Source of the DNA: Nocardia sp. XZ_19_385
GTDB taxonomy: Bacteria; Actinomycetota; Actinomycetes; Mycobacteriales; Mycobacteriaceae
DNA: 64,000 bases
Direction of reading: 5' to 3'
NCBI RefSeq assembly: GCF_015355755.1
Contig: NZ_JACVEE010000001.1
Span: 2,542,001-2,606,000 of the forward strand
Of the stretch, positions 26,936 through 36,700 are shown in pieces. How positions within the stretch are numbered: position 1 is the stretch's first letter; the number at the start of each line of letters is the position of its first letter. Below the pieces are notes generated by a model. It saw only the letters and a list, made by a program, of their open reading frames with translations. It was not told the DNA's origin and ran no database searches. A program made the translations under genes and the position numbers.

Positions 26936-28226
26936 GGGCAACCAGCAGCGCGTCGATATCGGATGTCAAGGAGCCACTGAGGGATTCGGCCGTCGCCGCA
27001 CCTCGCAACACCCGGTTGCCGCCACGTTCGAGCAAGGCCGACACCTTGCCCCAGGCAGGCGTCACGGGCAGCGGGCGCGACGCGGCAGGTCCACCGGTCA
27101 TCACCTCGAGGTTGCGGGTCTCGCGATGCGCGGCGGCGAAGCCCGGCGCGGCCATCGCGGATTTCAACACCGGCACGAACAACCCGGACGACGCCACGAT
27201 CGCCTGCCCCACCGGCCCGGTCGCGAATTTCACGAATTCCCAAGCCTGTTCGATGCGCGGACTGTCCGCGGCGATGGACAGCCCGGTGCAGCCGACGTCG
27301 GTAACCGCGTCGGGACCGCCGTGCGGACCACGCGGCAGCACGGTGAGATCGACCTCGAGATCGTCGTGTCCGGCGAACTCCGAGTAGAGCCAGTGTCCGC
27401 CCATCGCCATCGCCGCCCGTCCCCGCCGGAACAGGTCCGGAGCCGAAACCGACTGCTGATCAGCGACTTTCGGCGCCACCCGATGCCGCACCGCCAGATC
27501 CGCGTAGAACTGGAACCCGGCCACGAACCGCGGATCACCGATATTCGTCCGGGTCGGATTCACCGACGGCGTGAACCATTCGGCCCCGTTGTTCATCCCG
27601 AAGCAAGCAGCCGAGAAGTACGGCACCCAGGCGTCGGCGAAACCCCACTGCTTGGTGCGACTACCCGCACGCCGCGTGAGCTCCTTTGTCGCGTTCAGGA
27701 ATTCGTCGAAGCTCCAAGCCTCGCTCCAGCGCGCGGGCGCCCTCAGCCCGGCATCGGCGAACAGTTGCCGGTTGTAATAGAGGAACACCCCGGACCACTG
27801 CTCGGGCAGCGCGTACTGCCCGCCGCCATAGGTGAAGGTGTCATACAACGTCGGATAACTGTCCCGCCGCAGCTCCTCGGCATACGCGGGATCCCGATCC
27901 AGCAGCGTCCGCAGATCCAGCAGCACTCCGCGCTCGGCCAGCCCGGCGTACAGCAACTCCCAGGCCATCATCACGTCCGGGCATTTGCCGCCCGCGCAAT
28001 AGGTGAGCATCTGCTGCAGCGGGTCCGGCCCGGACATGATGGTGCGCACCTTGATATCCGGATGCCGCTTCCGGAACTCCTCGATGATCTTCAGCCGGAC
28101 CCGGGCCTCCTCCGGCCGGGCCTGGAAGAAGAAGGTCAGCGCGTCGTCGTCGGCGCCACATGCGCCCAGCGCCAGCGGTGCGGCCAGGGCGGCACCGAGC
28201 AGGGTCCGGCGGCGGACCGCGATCAC
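26928..28226 (-). CDS. Sugar-binding lipoprotein of ABC transporter
   Basis: 432 residues. Twin-arginine-like RRR followed by a hydrophobic stretch and lipobox LGAC with Cys22-23 as lipid anchor. The solute-binding domain is of the carbohydrate type (cluster B), with MMAWELLYAGLAERGVLLDL and GGGQYALPEQWSGVFLYYNRQLF resembling maltose or glycerol-phosphate binders. It heads the three-gene import operon. The sugar cannot be named. Confidence 0.9.
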   Translation of the reverse strand: MIAVRRRTLLGAALAAPLALGACGADDDALTFFFQARPEEARVRLKIIEEFRKRHPDIKVRTIMSGPDPLQQMLTYCAGGKCPDVMMAWELLYAGLAERGVLLDLRTLLDRDPAYAEELRRDSYPTLYDTFTYGGGQYALPEQWSGVFLYYNRQLFADAGLRAPARWSEAWSFDEFLNATKELTRRAGSRTKQWGFADAWVPYFSAACFGMNNGAEWFTPSVNPTRTNIGDPRFVAGFQFYADLAVRHRVAPKVADQQSVSAPDLFRRGRAAMAMGGHWLYSEFAGHDDLEVDLTVLPRGPHGGPDAVTDVGCTGLSIAADSPRIEQAWEFVKFATGPVGQAIVASSGLFVPVLKSAMAAPGFAAAHRETRNLEVMTGGPAASRPLPVTPAWGKVSALLERGGNRVLRGAATAESLSGSLTSDIDALLVAHA

Positions 28227-28527
28227 GAGCCGAGGGGTGTCGTCATGATGCGCAGCAGCATACTTACGGCAAAATGTTTCTCGACCGCCGGTCGCGGCGC
28301 ACCGACCGTTCGTCGCGCGCTACCGACCGTTCACCCGATCCGAATGTTCGGACTTGCCTAAGGCTCTCCGAAGCATGTGGCGCAACGTGAGGCGGCGTGG
28401 CAGCATACGCACGGCTATAACGCAGGTGACGGCGGACACACCAAACCCGCTCGGCGAGGAACCTCGATCGGTTACGTTTTTTCTGGTTTCTGCTGGATCC
28501 TGCGCTTTTTCAGGAGATGAGGGCTCG
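28227..28527. other. Divergent promoter region of the ABC importer and cstA
   Basis: About 300 bp without a gene. It contains the palindrome TCCGAATGTTCGGA (28339-28352), the short dyad CGAGGAACCTCG near 28459, and a T-rich stretch GTTTTTTCTGG near 28479. The dyads are candidate operators. I see no convincing -35/-10 pair or open frame. Confidence 0.45.
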
Positions 28528-30807
28528 ATGGCGACAATCGAATATCTGCGGACAGACCCAGATCTACCCCCGGTAGGTGTGGTCGACAAGTCCCCGATCA
28601 CGGCGAAGAAGAAGGCGATCTTCGCGGCGATCGCGGTCGTCGGCGCCATCGCCTGGGCGGTCGTCGCCTTCGCGCGGGGCGAGTCGGTCAACTCGGTGTG
28701 GATCGTGATCGCGGCGGTGTGTACCTACATCACCGCCTACCGGTTCTACGCCAAGTTCATCGAGTGGAAAATCACCAAGCCCCGCGACGACCTGGCTACC
28801 CCTGCCGAGATCCTGGAAAACGGCAAGGACTACATGCCGATGGACCGGCGGGTCCTCTACGGCCACCACTTCGCCGCCATCGCCGGCGCCGGACCGCTGG
28901 TCGGTCCCGTGCTCGCCGCGCAGATGGGCTACCTGCCGGGCACGATCTGGATCGTGGTCGGCGTCGTCTTCGCCGGCGCGGTGCAGGACTACCTGGTGCT
29001 GTGGGCCTCCACCAAGCGGCGGGGCCGCAGCCTCGGGCAGATGGCCCGGGACGAGCTCGGCGCGATCGGTGGCGTGGCAGCCATCGTCGGCATCCTCGTG
29101 ATCATGATGATCCTGCTGGCGGTGCTCGCGCTGGTCGTGGTCAACGCGCTCGCCGAGAGCCCGTGGGGTGTCTTCTCCATCGGCTTGACCATTCCGATCG
29201 CCCTGTTCATGGGTGTGTACCTGCGGTTCCTGCGGCCCGGCGCGGTCGGCGAGGTCTCCGTGATCGGCATCGTGCTGCTGCTGCTCGCCATCGTCTCCGG
29301 TGGCTGGGTCTCCGAAACCGCCTGGGGCGAGGACTGGTTCACCCTGTCCAAGGTCACCATCGCCTGGCTGCTGATCGCCTACGGCTTCTTCGCCTCGGTG
29401 CTGCCGGTGTGGCTGCTGCTGGCCCCGCGCGACTACCTGTCGACCTTCATGAAGATCGGCACCATCGGCCTGCTCGCCATCGGCATCCTCATCACCATGC
29501 CGGTGCTGAAGGCCCCCGCGGTCTCGCAGTTCGCCTTCGACAAGCCCGGACCGGCGTTCGCGGGCAGCCTGTTCCCGTTCCTGTTCATCACCATCGCCTG
29601 TGGCGCGCTGTCCGGTTTCCACGCACTGGTGTCCTCGGGCACCACACCGAAGCTGCTGGCCAAGGAATCGCATGCGCGGATGATCGGCTACGGCGGCATG
29701 CTGATGGAGTCGTTCGTCGCGGTCATGGCCATCATCACCGCCTCGATCATCGACCAGCACCTGTACTTCGGCATGAACGCGCCGCTCGGCGTCACCGGCG
29801 GCACGCCGGAAAAGGCTGCCGCGTACACCAATTCGCTCGGGCTGTCGGGTCCGCCCGCCACCCCGGCCGACTTCAGTCAGGCCGCTTCGGATCTCGGTGA
29901 GAAGTCGATCATCTCGCGCACCGGTGGCGCGCCGACCCTGGCCGTCGGCATCGCCGAGGTGTTCAGCAAGTTCCTCGGCGGCGCCGGCATGAAGTCGTTC
30001 TGGTACCACTTCGCGATCATGTTCGAGGCGCTGTTCATCCTCACCACCATCGACGCGGGCACCCGTGTCGCGCGCTTCATGGTCTCGGACGCGCTGGGCA
30101 ACTTCGGTGGCGCGGCCCGCAAGTTCAAGGATCCGTCCTGGCGGGTCGGCGCCTGGCTGTGCTCGCTGATCGTGGTCGCCGCGTGGGGTTCCATCCTGCT
30201 GATGGGCGTCAACGACCCGCTGGGCGGCATCAACGCGCTGTTCCCGCTGTTCGGCATCGCCAACCAGCTGCTCGCCGCGATCGCGCTGACCGTGGTCCTG
30301 ACCATCATCGTGAAGAAGGGCTACACGAAGTGGGCCTGGATTCCCGGTATTCCGCTGGTCTGGGACCTGCTCGTCACGATGACCGCGTCCTGGCAGAAGA
30401 TCTTCTCCGACGACCCGAAGGTGGGCTACTGGACGCAGAACAGCATCTGCGAACAGGCGCAGGCCGCCGGAAAGCTGTGCCTGACGGCGAAGACACCCGA
30501 AGATGTCGACATCGTCATCCGCAACACCTTCATCCAGGGCTCGCTGTCGATCGTGTTCGCCGCCATGGTGCTGATCGTCGCGATCGTCGGTGCGATCGTC
30601 TGCTTCAAGGCCTGGCGCAAGGGCGGTTCGGAGACCACCGAGACGGAAGAGGTGCCGTCGAAGCTCTTCGAGCCGACCGGATTCTTCCCGACACCGGAGG
30701 AGAAGGAAGTGCAGAAGCAGTGGGATGAGCTGGTCGCCGCCGGGAAGATTCCCCCGCGGGGCTCCGCGCACGGCGCCGAAAGCCCAGACGTCAGTCTGAG
30801 CAAGTGA
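28528..30807 (+). CDS. cstA: Carbon starvation protein CstA, peptide/pyruvate transporter
   Basis: 759 residues with about 16-18 membrane helices, matching the long CstA form with the C-terminal five-helix extension. Conserved DRRVLYGHHFAAIAGAGPLVGPVLAAQMGYLPG near residue 110 and GTIDAGTR-like LTTIDAGTRVARF near 510 are family hallmarks. In E. coli CstA and YjiY import peptides or pyruvate. ATG 28528 follows GGAG/GAGGG. The next gene overlaps by 4 bases. Expression on carbon limitation is expected from the family, not seen in the DNA. Confidence 0.94.
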   Translation: MATIEYLRTDPDLPPVGVVDKSPITAKKKAIFAAIAVVGAIAWAVVAFARGESVNSVWIVIAAVCTYITAYRFYAKFIEWKITKPRDDLATPAEILENGKDYMPMDRRVLYGHHFAAIAGAGPLVGPVLAAQMGYLPGTIWIVVGVVFAGAVQDYLVLWASTKRRGRSLGQMARDELGAIGGVAAIVGILVIMMILLAVLALVVVNALAESPWGVFSIGLTIPIALFMGVYLRFLRPGAVGEVSVIGIVLLLLAIVSGGWVSETAWGEDWFTLSKVTIAWLLIAYGFFASVLPVWLLLAPRDYLSTFMKIGTIGLLAIGILITMPVLKAPAVSQFAFDKPGPAFAGSLFPFLFITIACGALSGFHALVSSGTTPKLLAKESHARMIGYGGMLMESFVAVMAIITASIIDQHLYFGMNAPLGVTGGTPEKAAAYTNSLGLSGPPATPADFSQAASDLGEKSIISRTGGAPTLAVGIAEVFSKFLGGAGMKSFWYHFAIMFEALFILTTIDAGTRVARFMVSDALGNFGGAARKFKDPSWRVGAWLCSLIVVAAWGSILLMGVNDPLGGINALFPLFGIANQLLAAIALTVVLTIIVKKGYTKWAWIPGIPLVWDLLVTMTASWQKIFSDDPKVGYWTQNSICEQAQAAGKLCLTAKTPEDVDIVIRNTFIQGSLSIVFAAMVLIVAIVGAIVCFKAWRKGGSETTETEEVPSKLFEPTGFFPTPEEKEVQKQWDELVAAGKIPPRGSAHGAESPDVSLSK

Positions 30808-31046
30808 CGAAACCCGTTGTGCCGCAGCGCGGCCGGTCCACCCGACCGGCCGCGCTGCGGCGTCTCATCGACGGCGCCCGGAGCCTGCTGAGCTGGTACA
30901 ACGCCATCATCGGCGGGCAGGACTACCAGCGCTATGTGGCACACCTGCATCGCGAGCATCCCGGCTGCGAGATACCGAGCGAGCGGCAGTACTGGCGCGA
31001 TCGCTATGACGAAGCCGAACGCAAACCGCAAAACCGCTGCTGTTGA
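30804..31046 (+). CDS. YbdD/YjiX-family small protein, CstA partner
   Basis: 80 residues. The C-terminal half reads YQRYVAHLHREHPGCEIPSERQYWRDRYD, the DUF466 signature. In enterobacteria such proteins sit beside cstA/yjiY and are needed for full pyruvate uptake. The GTG overlaps the cstA stop codon (GTGA), so translation is coupled. A rho-independent terminator follows. Confidence 0.9.
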   Translation: MTKPVVPQRGRSTRPAALRRLIDGARSLLSWYNAIIGGQDYQRYVAHLHREHPGCEIPSERQYWRDRYDEAERKPQNRCC

Positions 31047-31051
31047 ACGTG

Positions 31052-31091
31052 AAACGGCCGCCGCACCACATCGGTGCGGCGGCCGTTTTTT
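31052..31091 (+). terminator. Rho-independent terminator of the cstA operon
   Basis: Perfect 15-bp stem (AACGGCCGCCGCACC and complement), loop ACATC, then TTTTTT at 31086-31091. This is the clearest intrinsic terminator of the window. Confidence 0.92.
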
Positions 31092-31099
31092 GGTGGAAC

Positions 31100-31336
31100 T
31101 TATTTCGCCTTCGAGCCGCTGCCGAGAGCAGAGGACCCTGTCGTCAGCAACTCCCCGAGCTGGTGGAACCAACTACACTTATTGGGCGCGGATGGCGGGA
31201 TCGTGGCGCACCCCGAGACCGGGGTCGCCTGCTCGGCAGCGGCGGGAGCCGGGGCGGCGGGCTGTGCGTTCGCGGTGGCCATCGGGGCCAGCATCAGCGC
31301 ACCGGCCAAGGTCGCCGCGGCGAGTGATCGTTTCAT
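31100..31336 (-). CDS. Small secreted protein with one cysteine pair
   Basis: 78 residues. Signal peptide MKRSLAAATLAGALMLAPMATANA (cleavage about residue 24), then an Ala/Pro-rich linker and a C-terminal segment GCATIPPSAPNKCSWFHQLGELL with two cysteines. AGGA lies 7 bases upstream of ATG 31336. I do not recognise the family; similar short exported proteins are common in Nocardia. It shares the cstA terminator region from the other side. Confidence 0.72.
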   Translation of the reverse strand: MKRSLAAATLAGALMLAPMATANAQPAAPAPAAAEQATPVSGCATIPPSAPNKCSWFHQLGELLTTGSSALGSGSKAK

Positions 31337-31560
31337 CGAAAATTCCTTCTGCTCTATCTTTTTCGAACTGCCCAACTGCCCCTGAAGCAGTGATGATCAC
31401 GCTATTCGGGCATCGGCCCAGCCCACAGACCCCGGTTCCCTGGCCCCTGCCTCCAGGGGCACGGCCCGGGTTTTGTGCCCGGTGACAAGGCCTGGCCGTG
31501 ATGTCTTTTTTCCGCTAGCGCGCCCGCTGAAGAGCTGACATTGTGGAATGCGTGACGATC

Positions 31561-33171
31561 ATGGCGTTGGATTTCGAACGGTGTTATCGGGCGGTCTCGA
31601 CGCGGGACTCCCGGTTCGACGGGCAGTTCTTCACGGCGGTGCGCACCACCGGCATCTACTGCCGCCCCTCTTGTCCGGCGATCACGCCGAAGCCGACCAA
31701 TGTCAGCTTCCTGCCGACCGCCGCGGCAGCCCAGCAGGCCGGATATCGCGCCTGCCGCCGCTGCCTGCCCGACGCCGCGCCCGGGTCACCGCTGTGGAAT
31801 ACGCGCGCCGACCTGGCCGCGCGGGCCATGCGGTTGATCGGCGACGGGGTGATCGAGCGGGGCGGGGTGCCCGCGCTGGCGGCCACCCTCGGATATTCGC
31901 AGCGGCAGCTGACCCGGGTGCTGACCACCGAGCTCGGCGCCGGCCCGCTGGCGCTGGCCCGGGCGCATCGCGCGCACACAGCGCGGCTGCTGATCCAGAC
32001 CACCGATATGCCGATGTCGGATATCGCGTTCGCGGCCGGGTTCGCCAGTATCCGGCAGTTCAACGACACGGTGCGGGAGGTGTTCGCGGTCAGCCCGACC
32101 GTGATGCGGACCGAGGCCCAGCACCGGGCCCGGCGCGATGCCGTGCCGGCCGCGAACGGCGCACTGACGCTTCGGCTTCCGTTCCGGGAGCCGCTGGATC
32201 GGGCGTGGCTGGAATGGTTCCTGTCGGCACATGTGACGCCGGGCATGGAGCTGTGGGAGGACCGGGCCTACACCCGGGCGCTGCGCACCCCGAACGGGCA
32301 CGCCACCGCGCGGCTCAGCTTCCAGCGTGATCATGTGCGGGCCGAGCTGGCGCTGCACGATATGCGTGATCTCGCGCCCACCGTGGCGCGGTTGCGGCAT
32401 CTGCTGGATCTGGATGCCGATCCGGTCGGTATCGATGAGGTGCTGGGGGTGCGGCCCCTGGAGACCTCCGCGGCCGAGCTGGCTGCCGACGGGTTACCCG
32501 ACGCCGGAGCCGCGCCCGCCGACGAATCGGAGCCGCCGCCGATCGCACCCGTGCGGCCGCTGTTCACCCCGGGCATCCGGGTGCCCGGCTGCCTGGACGG
32601 CCCAGAGCTGTTGCTGCGCACCATGATCGGGCAGCAGATCTCGGTGCCTGCGGCCGCCACGCATACCGCCCGGCTGGTGCAGGCGCTCGGCGAACCGATC
32701 GACGGGCCGCAGAGCTTCCCGCACCCGCCTGCCCTGCGGGCCCATCCCCCGTCACGACTGTTTCCCACCCCTGAGGTGATCGCCGAACGCGGCGCGGAAG
32801 TACTGACCGGCCCGGCCAAACGCATCCGTTCCATCATCGGCGCGGCCGCCGCGCTCGCCAGCGGTGACCTGCACCTACACCAGGGCCGCACCGCCGCCGA
32901 GCTACGCCGCGACCTGCTGGCCCTCGACGGCGTCGGCCCCTGGACCGCCGACTATGTGACCATGCGCCTGCTGGCCGACCCCGACATCATGCTCGGCACC
33001 GACCTGGTGGTCCGGCAGGGCGCGACGCTGCTCGGCCTCGACCTCACCGACACCGCCGGCTACGCCCCCTGGCGCTCCTACCTCTCCATGCACCTGTGGA
33101 AAGCGGCCCTGGCCGAGCGTGCCGCCCCGCGAAAAGCCCTCTCTCCCAAGAAGAACGGACGACTCTCATGA
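31561..33171 (+). CDS. Fused Ada-type regulator and AlkA 3-methyladenine DNA glycosylase
   Basis: 536 residues in three parts. The Ada zinc-binding methyl-phosphotriester domain (1-75) has four cysteines, C34, C38, C65 and C68 (YCRPSCP, CRRC). An AraC-type HTH spans about 85-185. The AlkA-like glycosylase (about 200-530) has the helix-hairpin-helix LDGVGPWTADYVTMR and the Asp of GTDLVVRQ. It likely senses methylated phosphates, activates its operon and excises alkylated bases. The methyltransferase domain of E. coli Ada is absent and supplied by the next gene. ATG 31561 is chosen; GTG 31543 is possible. Confidence 0.92.
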   Translation: MALDFERCYRAVSTRDSRFDGQFFTAVRTTGIYCRPSCPAITPKPTNVSFLPTAAAAQQAGYRACRRCLPDAAPGSPLWNTRADLAARAMRLIGDGVIERGGVPALAATLGYSQRQLTRVLTTELGAGPLALARAHRAHTARLLIQTTDMPMSDIAFAAGFASIRQFNDTVREVFAVSPTVMRTEAQHRARRDAVPAANGALTLRLPFREPLDRAWLEWFLSAHVTPGMELWEDRAYTRALRTPNGHATARLSFQRDHVRAELALHDMRDLAPTVARLRHLLDLDADPVGIDEVLGVRPLETSAAELAADGLPDAGAAPADESEPPPIAPVRPLFTPGIRVPGCLDGPELLLRTMIGQQISVPAAATHTARLVQALGEPIDGPQSFPHPPALRAHPPSRLFPTPEVIAERGAEVLTGPAKRIRSIIGAAAALASGDLHLHQGRTAAELRRDLLALDGVGPWTADYVTMRLLADPDIMLGTDLVVRQGATLLGLDLTDTAGYAPWRSYLSMHLWKAALAERAAPRKALSPKKNGRLS

Positions 33172-33674
33172 CCACCGCCGACTTCACCATCGTCGACACC
33201 CCCATCGGCCCCTTCACCGCCATCGCGGCCCCCGACGGCGCCGTCCTGGCCTCCGGCTGGACTTCCGACGCCGAAAACCTCCGCCTCCTGATCCACCTGA
33301 GCTTGCGTCCCACCGAACTGCGGCGACGAGATTCGCTCGGCGCGGTCAGCCAGGCCGTAATCGACTACCACGCAGGCGATCTCACCGCGATCGACACCAT
33401 CCCTGTCCGACAACATTCCGGCGAATTCCTCTTGCAGGCCTGGGATGTCCTCCGCAAAATCCCCGCCGGCGAACCGGTCACCTACACCGAATACGCCGCC
33501 CTCTCCGGCCGCCCGGCCGCCACCCGCGCCGCCGCCAACGCCTGCGCCCGCAACGCCGCCGCCCTCTTCGTCCCCTGCCACCGCGTCTTCCGCATCGGCG
33601 GCGCCCTCGGCGGCTTCCGCTGGGGCCTGGAAGCCAAGCGCTGGCTCCTCGACCACGAGAGCCCGGTCAGCTAA
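33168..33674 (+). CDS. ogt: Methylated-DNA-protein-cysteine methyltransferase
   Basis: 168 residues. The suicide active site PCHRV is present near residue 128, followed by GGFRWGLEAKRWLL. The HTH part reads GEPVTYTEYAALSGRPAATRAAANAC. It removes methyl groups from O6-methylguanine. The ATG overlaps the stop of the Ada/AlkA gene (ATGA), so the two repair functions are translated together. Confidence 0.95.
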   Translation: MTTADFTIVDTPIGPFTAIAAPDGAVLASGWTSDAENLRLLIHLSLRPTELRRRDSLGAVSQAVIDYHAGDLTAIDTIPVRQHSGEFLLQAWDVLRKIPAGEPVTYTEYAALSGRPAATRAAANACARNAAALFVPCHRVFRIGGALGGFRWGLEAKRWLLDHESPVS

Positions 33675-33702
33675 CCGATCCGGTTTCCCGGTCGCAGTCT
33701 GC

Positions 33703-36700
33703 TCAGGCGACGATGGTTTGCAGGTGGGAGCCGGTGGGGGTGCGGCGGACGTGGAGGCGGCTGGGGATGCGCTGGCGCATTTCGTCGACGTGGCTGACTA
33801 CGCCTACAACACGGCCGTTGGAGCGGAGTTCGTCGAGGACTCCCATGACGGAGTCGAGGGTGTCGGCGTCCAGGCCGCCGAAGCCCTCGTCGATGAAGAG
33901 GGTGTCCAGGACGATGCCGCCGGATTCGGCGGCCACGGTGTCGGCGAGACCGAGGGCCAGAGACAGTGCGGCCATGAAGGTTTCGCCGCCGGAGAGGGTT
34001 TTGGCCGGGCGGATGGCGCCGGTGTAGTCGTCGCGGATGTCGAGGCCGAGGCCGCCGCGGCGGCCGCGCGGGCCCGCCTTGTCGGTGTGCACGAACTCGT
34101 AGCGGCCCATGGACATTCGGCGGAGGCGGACCGAGCCCGCGAGGGCGACCTCCTCCAGGCGGGCGGCAAGGACATACGAGCGCAAGGACATTCGACGGTT
34201 GTTCTCGCCGCGACCCGCGACGACTTCGGCGAGGCCGGCGAGTTCCTCGTGGGATTGCTGGAGCGGGGCGATGCGGTCGACCTCGGTCCAGAGCTGAGCG
34301 CCGAGTTCCTCGAGCAGTTTGACGCGGCGGGTGGCGTCGGCGTGCGCGGCCACGGCGGCGTTCAGCTGCGAGCGGGCTTGGGCGACCGCGCTCTCCAGCT
34401 CGGACAGATCACCGGGTTCCGCGGCTGCCGCGGCCTGCACCTCGGGCTCGGCCAGCACCGCTTCCGCGTGGGCGCGGGCGCGGTCGGCGGCCACCAATTC
34501 GGCTTCGATTTCGTTCTGGCGCTGCATGGTTCGCGAGGCAGCGGTGACGACTTTCGCGTAAGCGGTGAGCAGCGCGATGTCGTCGCGCGGTGGGCTGCCG
34601 ACCCGAGCCGGTGCCGGGAATTCGTTCGCCGACGTTGGCGCACCGATCGACCGGGCTGTGCTCGCATCGAGGGTGAAACCTGCTGCGAGGGCGAGGCTTT
34701 CGACACGAGTGGCGATCGTGGTGACGGCCTCGCGGGCGGTGGCGGCCTGCGCACGAGCGTCGCGGAAGGCGGTGGCGAGTTTGATCAGGGTGTTCAGGCG
34801 GGCGCGGCGGCGGTCGATGGTCGCGTCGGCACCGGCGGCGGCTCGTAGGCGTTCGGTGAGTTCGAGGACGCGGGTGGCGATGGTCGCGATCTGGGTGGTG
34901 GTGGCGCCGCGGCGGGTTTCGGCTTCCCGCAGTTCGTCGTGCAGGCGGGATTCGTCGGCGCGCATTTGGGTCAGCTCGGCCGTCAGACCTGCTGCCAGCG
35001 TGGCGGATTGGGACGCGTCCTCGTAGCGGTCGGTCGCCGTCCGCAGGGCGGCGGCGAGTTCTACGCGGTCGGTGTCGCCGCCGCGGGCGATCAGGCCTTC
35101 GATTTCGCGTTCCAGTTCGGTGATGCGGGCCAGGACCCGGTCGCGGTTTTCCTCGGCGGTGTGCGCCGCGGCTACCGCTGCGTCCTCGGCCTCCTTGGAG
35201 ACCGCGTCCGAGGTCGGCCGGGCGGGCGCCGGGTGCTCGGCCGAACCGCACACCGTGCACGGCCGGCCGTCGCTCAGCTGCCCGGCCAGCTCGGCGGCCA
35301 TTCCGGCGAGGCGGCGCTCACGCAAGTCGAGTACGCGCTCCTTGGCGTCGTTGTGGGTGGCGCGGGAGGTTTCGAATTCGATCCGGGTGCGGTCCAAAGT
35401 CTGCCGATGCCTGGCCAATTCGACGGCGGCCGTGGCGGCGGTCTGGAGCCGTTCGCAGTCCGCGGTGAGCGCGGGCAGGAGTGCGACGGCATCGGTGGCT
35501 TCGCGCAGCCGGGCTTCGATGGTGGCGATCGAGGCGGGGAGCTGCTCGCGCAGCCGGATCAGCTTTCCGACGCGGCCGGTCAGGGCGGTGTCTTCTTCAC
35601 GCAGCCTGGTCAATTCGGTGCCGAGTTCGGTGGCGGTGGACGCGTCGGCGCTGATTTCCTCGAGTGCGCCGATCTGGGTGCTCCAGTGCCGAATCGCAAC
35701 GTCGATATCGGCGTCGGGGTGGATCCGGACCGCGCCAGCGCCCACTGCGGTGCCGCCCGATTCGTCGAATGGCGCGGCCTCCGCCTCGGCGATCAAGTCA
35801 CCACCACCGACCTCGGCAGCGGCGGGTTCGAGCAGAGCTGCGACGAGTTTCGCTGCGGCATCGTGTTTTTCGCCGTCACGCCGTCGGCTCGTCATCACGG
35901 CGGCGCGAGCCTCGTCGATCGCGTCGGCGACCGGCTGTGCGCGGCGCGCCGCTTCGAGTTCGGCCTGCAATGTCGTGCGATGGTCGACTTTGGCGGCGTA
36001 GTCGTCGAGTTGCGATCGCGCCGCCGTCATCCGGCGGCGCAGTTCGTGCAACCTGCGCTGTTCCTCGGCAAGCTTGCCGACGCGCGTCGATTCCTGCTGG
36101 CAGCGTTCGGTTTCCGCGGTCGCGGCGGACAGATCGGTGCGTGCGGTGGCGAGCAGATCCTGCGACCAGCCGACGGATTCCAAGGGTCCGACGGATTCGG
36201 TGACACTCAAGCCCGCAGCGCCGCGGATCTGCGCGATCAACCGCTCGATACCCTGGCGGCGCTTCTCCAAGTCGGCGGCGGAAGCGCGCCGCTTGTCCGC
36301 GAGCCACTGTTCAGCGGTACCGAAACGCTCTGTGTCGAAGAGCTTTTCGAGCAGCTTCTCGCGATCCTCGTTGTCGGCGCGCAAGAAGCGGGCGAAGTCG
36401 CCCTGCGGCAGCAGCACAACCTGAAAGAACTGGTCGGCGCTCATGCCGAGCAGCCGGACTATCTCCTCGCCGATGTCGGGGATGCGCGCCAGGTTCGCGC
36501 CGCGCCCGTCCAGCCAGGCCAGCGTTGCTTTGGCCTGTTCGGTGCGCATCCCGGTGCCGCGCAGCTTGGGGCGCTCGAACTCCGGGGTCCGGGTGAGCCG
36601 CAACCGCCTGCCACCGAGCGTCGCTTCCAGGACCACCTGCGGCGGAGTCTGTTCCGGCGCGTGATCGGAATGCAGGCGCTTGCTCTCGCCACGCGCACCC

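Noticed and set aside
28339..28365. IdeR/DtxR-like iron box near the palindrome before cstA
   Set aside because: TTGCCTAAGGC only partly resembles the TTAGGTTAGGCTAACC consensus.
28564..30771. A 735-codon open frame antisense to cstA
   Set aside because: Its translation is low-complexity Arg/Gly/Asp/His text typical of the antisense strand of a GC-rich gene; cstA itself has strong family motifs.
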